NCBI RefSeq assembly: GCF_034058155.1
Contig: NZ_CP139148.1
Span: 1,674,001 to 1,738,000 of the forward strand
DNA length: 64,000 nt
From: Flavobacterium sp. KACC 22761
GTDB lineage: Bacteria > Bacteroidota > Bacteroidia > Flavobacteriales > Flavobacteriaceae
Direction: 5' to 3'
Shown: positions 61,355 to 64,000 of the stretch, piece after piece
Layout of the letters: each line of letters starts with the position of its first letter
Numbering within the stretch: the stretch's first letter is position 1
Position numbers and translations under genes: made by a program
The notes under the pieces: generated by a model
Databases searched by the model: none
Told to the model about the DNA's origin: nothing
The model's input: only the letters and a program-made list of their open reading frames with translations

Positions 61355-61463
61355 ACTTCCGTCCAATTTTATTAGACGGAAGTATGATAAGTTTGCTATA
61401 ATAAAAACGTTCTCGAGAAAATGATTTTTGTTTTAAATTATTAATCATTTAAATTTTAAAGTT
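61355..61463 (+). promoter_or_regulatory. Cassette D: promoter of peptide pair D
   Basis: A perfect 9-bp inverted repeat (ACTTCCGTC 61355-61363, GACGGAAGT 61375-61383), TAAGTTTG (61388-61395) and the TTCTCGAGAA palindrome, closely matching cassette C. Confidence 0.78.
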
Positions 61464-61601
61464 ATGAATTTAGAAGAATTGAATTTAGCAGAGCTTAATG
61501 TTCATGAAGTCCAAGAAGTTGAAGGGGGTTGTCCAGTTTGTTTGTATTTACAGTGTGAATCACATGTAAAAGATTTTTTAAGAGGATTGTTTGACTTATA
61601 A
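61464..61601 (+). CDS. GG-leader peptide D1, Cys-rich core
   Basis: A 45-aa peptide: leader MNLEELNLAELNVHEVQEVEGG and a 23-residue core starting CPVCLYLQCES. The core opens with CxxC directly after the GG site and has a third Cys. This sets pair D apart from the hydrophobic pairs A and C. Confidence 0.85.
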   Translation: MNLEELNLAELNVHEVQEVEGGCPVCLYLQCESHVKDFLRGLFDL

Positions 61602-61614
61602 ATTTGAATAAATT

Positions 61615-61740
61615 ATGCTAGTAGAATTAAAAAACACAGAATTGGTTGAGATTAATGGAGGTTGTCAAGATTGTTACGATAATGGCGCTAAATTAAGAAA
61701 ATTAATAGGTATTGCTTGGGATGTTCTCATGGCTATTTAA
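61615..61740 (+). CDS. GG-leader peptide D2, Cys-rich core
   Basis: A 41-aa peptide with a short leader (MLVELKNTELVEINGG) and a 25-residue core starting CQDCYDNGAKL. As in D1, CxxC follows the GG site immediately. It lies 13 nt after D1. Confidence 0.8.
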   Translation: MLVELKNTELVEINGGCQDCYDNGAKLRKLIGIAWDVLMAI

Positions 61741-61748
61741 ATAAATAT

Positions 61749-61778
61749 AGAGGTTGTCTTAACAACCTCTTTTTATTT
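61749..61778 (+). terminator. Terminator after peptide pair D
   Basis: AGAGGTTGT and ACAACCTCT form a perfect 9-bp stem with a 4-nt loop, followed by TTTTTATTT. Confidence 0.85.
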
Positions 61779-61798
61779 GCTCAACTTAAATAAGAAAA

Positions 61799-62464
61799 AT
61801 GAACTATAGAAGTACAATTAATTACAGCTTAAAAGAGAAAGTACTAAAAGTAATAACTTCATATTTACTAGGTTTAAGTTTAATTATTATTACAGTATTA
61901 GTAATAATCTTGCCTCTCGATTTTATTATTACTAAATATCTTCATTTTGAATCTGTCAAAGAATTAATACATCAAACACAAAACAAATATGTTAAGTATC
62001 CTTTTTATATAACTGTCTTTATAGGTCCTATTATTGAGGAATTATTGTTTCGGTTATGCTTAATAGTTAACAGAAAAAATATCTCAATTTTTACAGGTTT
62101 TTTTTTGCATGAAATATTACGAAGACGTTTTATAAAACTAAATTTTCATGATGAATTATATTTCTATATAATTTTAATTGGTGTTTTTACTTTTTTACTT
62201 ACATGGAAATTTTTGACTCCAACGATTATTAATTCTATTGACAAGAAGCAAAATTGCTTAGTTTGGATTTCAATAATATTTTTTGGATTAATACATATTA
62301 CTAATATTAAGATTCTGCATTGGGAATTAGCGTTGTTTTATCCTTTTTATGTAATACCCCAAATGATCATGGGGTATTTTATTACTAATTTAAGATTAAA
62401 ATACGGTTTTTTATGGGGTCTGTCTTTGCATTCACTATTTAATTTTATTGCAATTATTATATAA
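61799..62464 (+). CDS. CPBP-family intramembrane metalloprotease
   Basis: The 221-aa membrane protein has the CPBP motifs: EELLFR (Glu80, Glu81, Arg85), FGLIHITN (about 163-170) and HSLFN near the C-terminus. CPBP (Abi) proteins are often bacteriocin immunity proteins or peptide-processing enzymes. It follows pair D after a terminator, so immunity to these peptides is a reasonable inference. Confidence 0.83.
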   Translation: MNYRSTINYSLKEKVLKVITSYLLGLSLIIITVLVIILPLDFIITKYLHFESVKELIHQTQNKYVKYPFYITVFIGPIIEELLFRLCLIVNRKNISIFTGFFLHEILRRRFIKLNFHDELYFYIILIGVFTFLLTWKFLTPTIINSIDKKQNCLVWISIIFFGLIHITNIKILHWELALFYPFYVIPQMIMGYFITNLRLKYGFLWGLSLHSLFNFIAIII

Positions 62465-62536
62465 TCAGAAATAAATTAGAAGCAACATTATTTTATTTAA
62501 ATGAAAATAAGAGTTTCATATTAACTGTAAAAAAAT

Positions 62537-62734
62537 ATGTCAAAATATAAACTAACTAAAAATGAAAGTCAAAGGATTGGAAAAGGGAAAAATGAAAATA
62601 TAATTTTCAATATTATTCTTTTCATTTTTCTATTAGTTGTTTTTTTTAAATGGAATTCAATTGACGACTTTTTTAATCATTTCTTTTTTTTTGGCGACTT
62701 CAAAATAAAAATTATCACATTCGTTATGTTATAG
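62537..62734 (+). CDS. Small putative membrane protein
   Basis: A 65-aa frame with a basic, polar N-terminus (MSKYKLTKNESQRIGKGKNEN) and a hydrophobic segment (IIFNIILFIFLLVVFFKW). The sequence is very AT-rich, so the frame could be chance. Its location fits a small immunity or accessory peptide. Family not recognised. Confidence 0.4.
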   Translation: MSKYKLTKNESQRIGKGKNENIIFNIILFIFLLVVFFKWNSIDDFFNHFFFFGDFKIKIITFVML

Positions 62735-62786
62735 TATTTATTAATGTTTAAAAAATAGCAGACTATACTAAAAAATATTTTTTTAA

Positions 62787-62900
62787 AGTAATATTAAGTT
62801 TTCTCTGAAAACGATAAAAGATGATGAATCAAAAGAAATTTTTGAAGGCTCAAACTTACGTCCAATTTTATTAGACGGAACTATAATTGTTATGACTTAA
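62787..62900 (+). pseudogene. Cassette E: 3' fragment of the HTH regulator gene
   Basis: The frame KTIKDDESKEIFEGSNLRPI, then LLDG, aligns with KIIKNDESKEIFGGTNLRPI then LLDG of the intact regulator. No start and no HTH remain. The inverted repeat is imperfect (CTTACGTC / GACGGAAC) and the -7 box is lost. No GG peptide follows. The permease starts at 62916 in the same frame. Confidence 0.78.
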
Positions 62901-62915
62901 CTACTAAGAAAAAAA

Positions 62916-63818
62916 TTGACCACAATCCTAAATTACTTGTTCCTGATCCGGTTTAGAAAATTAGTTTCTAAAGGCGATAATCTGGCAATATTTTTAATAG
63001 TACTTCTTTATTTAACAGTTGCATTTTTGATTTTTAAAAATTATGATTCCTTCAGAAATTACGTTCCCTTTCTTTTTGTCGATATTATAATTTATCATTT
63101 GCAAAGGTCAGATTTGGAACTTTTAAAAATGAAGAGAAATTATAAAGTAATCTTATTTACAGAATATATTATTTATTCATTTCCATTTTATCTGGTGCTT
63201 TTATTAAAAAGAGAGTTTGTTCCTATTGCGATAATTATTTTGTTTAAAATAGCATTGATTAGCGTACCTAGATTCAATCTCAAAATCATAAAATATCCTT
63301 TTGATACCTTTAATATTTACTGGCATATTTCTTTCAGAAAATACAAGATCATTTATATTCTTCCAGTATTGATTCTGGTCATTTTTATGGCAGTAAACAG
63401 CAATAATCAAAATCTTCAGTATGCCGTTTTTCTGGGTTTGTCTGTAATTGCTTGTGTTCCTTCATTCGAAAGAGAACAAATTGAAGAGATAAAGCAAAAT
63501 CCGTTTGATGCCGTAAAATATGTAAGATATCAGTTTAAAAATTCAATTATAAATACCGCTTATTTAATATTTCCAATAGCAATAACATTGTCTTTTTTAT
63601 TGCAATGGGAAAAAATGATATTCTTGATTTTTATATTTATAGCGCCTCTTTATAATCTGTTGTTAAAGTATATTTGTTTTAATAATAGCTTGTTACAGCA
63701 GATTTTCTTTGCCATTTTTATTACCGGAAGTATATTTTTATTTGGAGTTCCTTTTTTAGCGACGCCCATTATCTATAAAAAAGCGATTAAAACTTTAAAA
63801 CAATTAAAGGCATGCTAA
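62916..63818 (+). CDS. ABC transporter membrane subunit
   Basis: The 300-aa protein has about eight hydrophobic spans. The start is TTG 62916; no in-frame ATG occurs before residue 73, and an in-frame stop lies 16 nt upstream. The next gene, an ABC ATPase, overlaps its end by 7 nt, so the pair forms a transporter. It probably exports or removes peptides as a resistance pump, or takes part in secretion. Confidence 0.75.
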   Translation: MTTILNYLFLIRFRKLVSKGDNLAIFLIVLLYLTVAFLIFKNYDSFRNYVPFLFVDIIIYHLQRSDLELLKMKRNYKVILFTEYIIYSFPFYLVLLLKREFVPIAIIILFKIALISVPRFNLKIIKYPFDTFNIYWHISFRKYKIIYILPVLILVIFMAVNSNNQNLQYAVFLGLSVIACVPSFEREQIEEIKQNPFDAVKYVRYQFKNSIINTAYLIFPIAITLSFLLQWEKMIFLIFIFIAPLYNLLLKYICFNNSLLQQIFFAIFITGSIFLFGVPFLATPIIYKKAIKTLKQLKAC

Positions 63819-64000
63819 GGATTACTATTGATCAAAAGAAATACAAGGATAAATCGATATTAGAAAACATTAATATTATTATCTATCAACCAGGAATTTA
63901 CGGTGTTGTTGGGAAAAATGGTCAAGGCAAAACCACACTTTTTAAATGTATCGTAGGTTTAGAGAAGTTTAAAGGAAGTTGTTTTATAAATGATGAAAAG
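63812..64000 (+). CDS. ABC transporter ATPase, N-terminal part
   Basis: The 63 visible residues include the A-loop region and the Walker A motif GKNGQGKTTLFKCIVGL. The gene continues past the window edge. It overlaps the permease gene by 7 nt, a sign of coupled translation. Confidence 0.88.
   Translation, partial: MLRITIDQKKYKDKSILENINIIIYQPGIYGVVGKNGQGKTTLFKCIVGLEKFKGSCFINDEK

Overview
The window looks like a Flavobacterium chromosome or a very close relative. The DNA is AT-rich. There is a SusD-type protein, an IPExxxVDY-family protein next to pyruvate kinase, and Bacteroidetes-style promoters (TTG/TTTG about 20 nt upstream of TAnnTTTG). Shine-Dalgarno sites are largely absent. No rRNA genes and no CRISPR array were seen.

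Layout. (1) 1-17945: an arabinan/arabinose utilisation locus. It opens with the end of a SusD-like glycan-binding protein and continues with four GH43 enzymes, two GH51 arabinofuranosidases and a GH127 beta-L-arabinofuranosidase, most with signal peptides or lipoboxes. The intracellular arm araB-araD-araA and a lipoprotein aldose epimerase follow. The enzymes would cut arabinan outside the cytoplasm, release arabinose and feed it to the pentose phosphate pathway. (2) 18175-21712: osmC with an IS3-family element exactly at its stop codon, a small arsenic-type operon (arsR, DUF6428, a 41-aa membrane peptide, arsC) and tRNA-Leu. (3) 22000-37989: core genes (prs, rplY, pth, sod, purF, a PfkB kinase, rnhA, purN, acpP, fabF, rnc, pyk). 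Embedded here are a three-copy putative small-RNA array (25732-26283) and an ECF sigma factor operon whose own promoter matches one driving a divergent DUF6249 gene. (4) 38425-48090: a sulfatase / HAD phosphatase / outer-membrane barrel / DUF2252 / DUF4136 / AraC / barrel cluster of unknown purpose. (5) 48414-52190: a secreted C1 peptidase, a TPR-like protein, two identical tRNA-Asn genes and rseP.

(6) 52490-64000 is the most unusual part: a double-glycine leader peptide (bacteriocin-like) island. It has a small HTH protein, four pairs of short GG-leader peptides (three intact pairs, one pair broken by a nonsense codon and a frameshift), a HlyD adaptor, a C39-peptidase ABC exporter, three putative metalloproteases (HExGH, DUF3267, CPBP), a lipoprotein and an ABC permease/ATPase pair. 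Each peptide pair is preceded by the same cassette of about 110 bp. That cassette is the 3' end of the HTH gene and carries an inverted repeat followed by a TAnnTTTG promoter box. A fifth, partial copy of the HTH 3' end lies before the final ABC pair. Broken copies of hlyD, of the DUF3267 gene and of a DUF2007 gene show that whole modules have been duplicated and are decaying.

All functions are inferred from reading translations and motifs; no database search was run.
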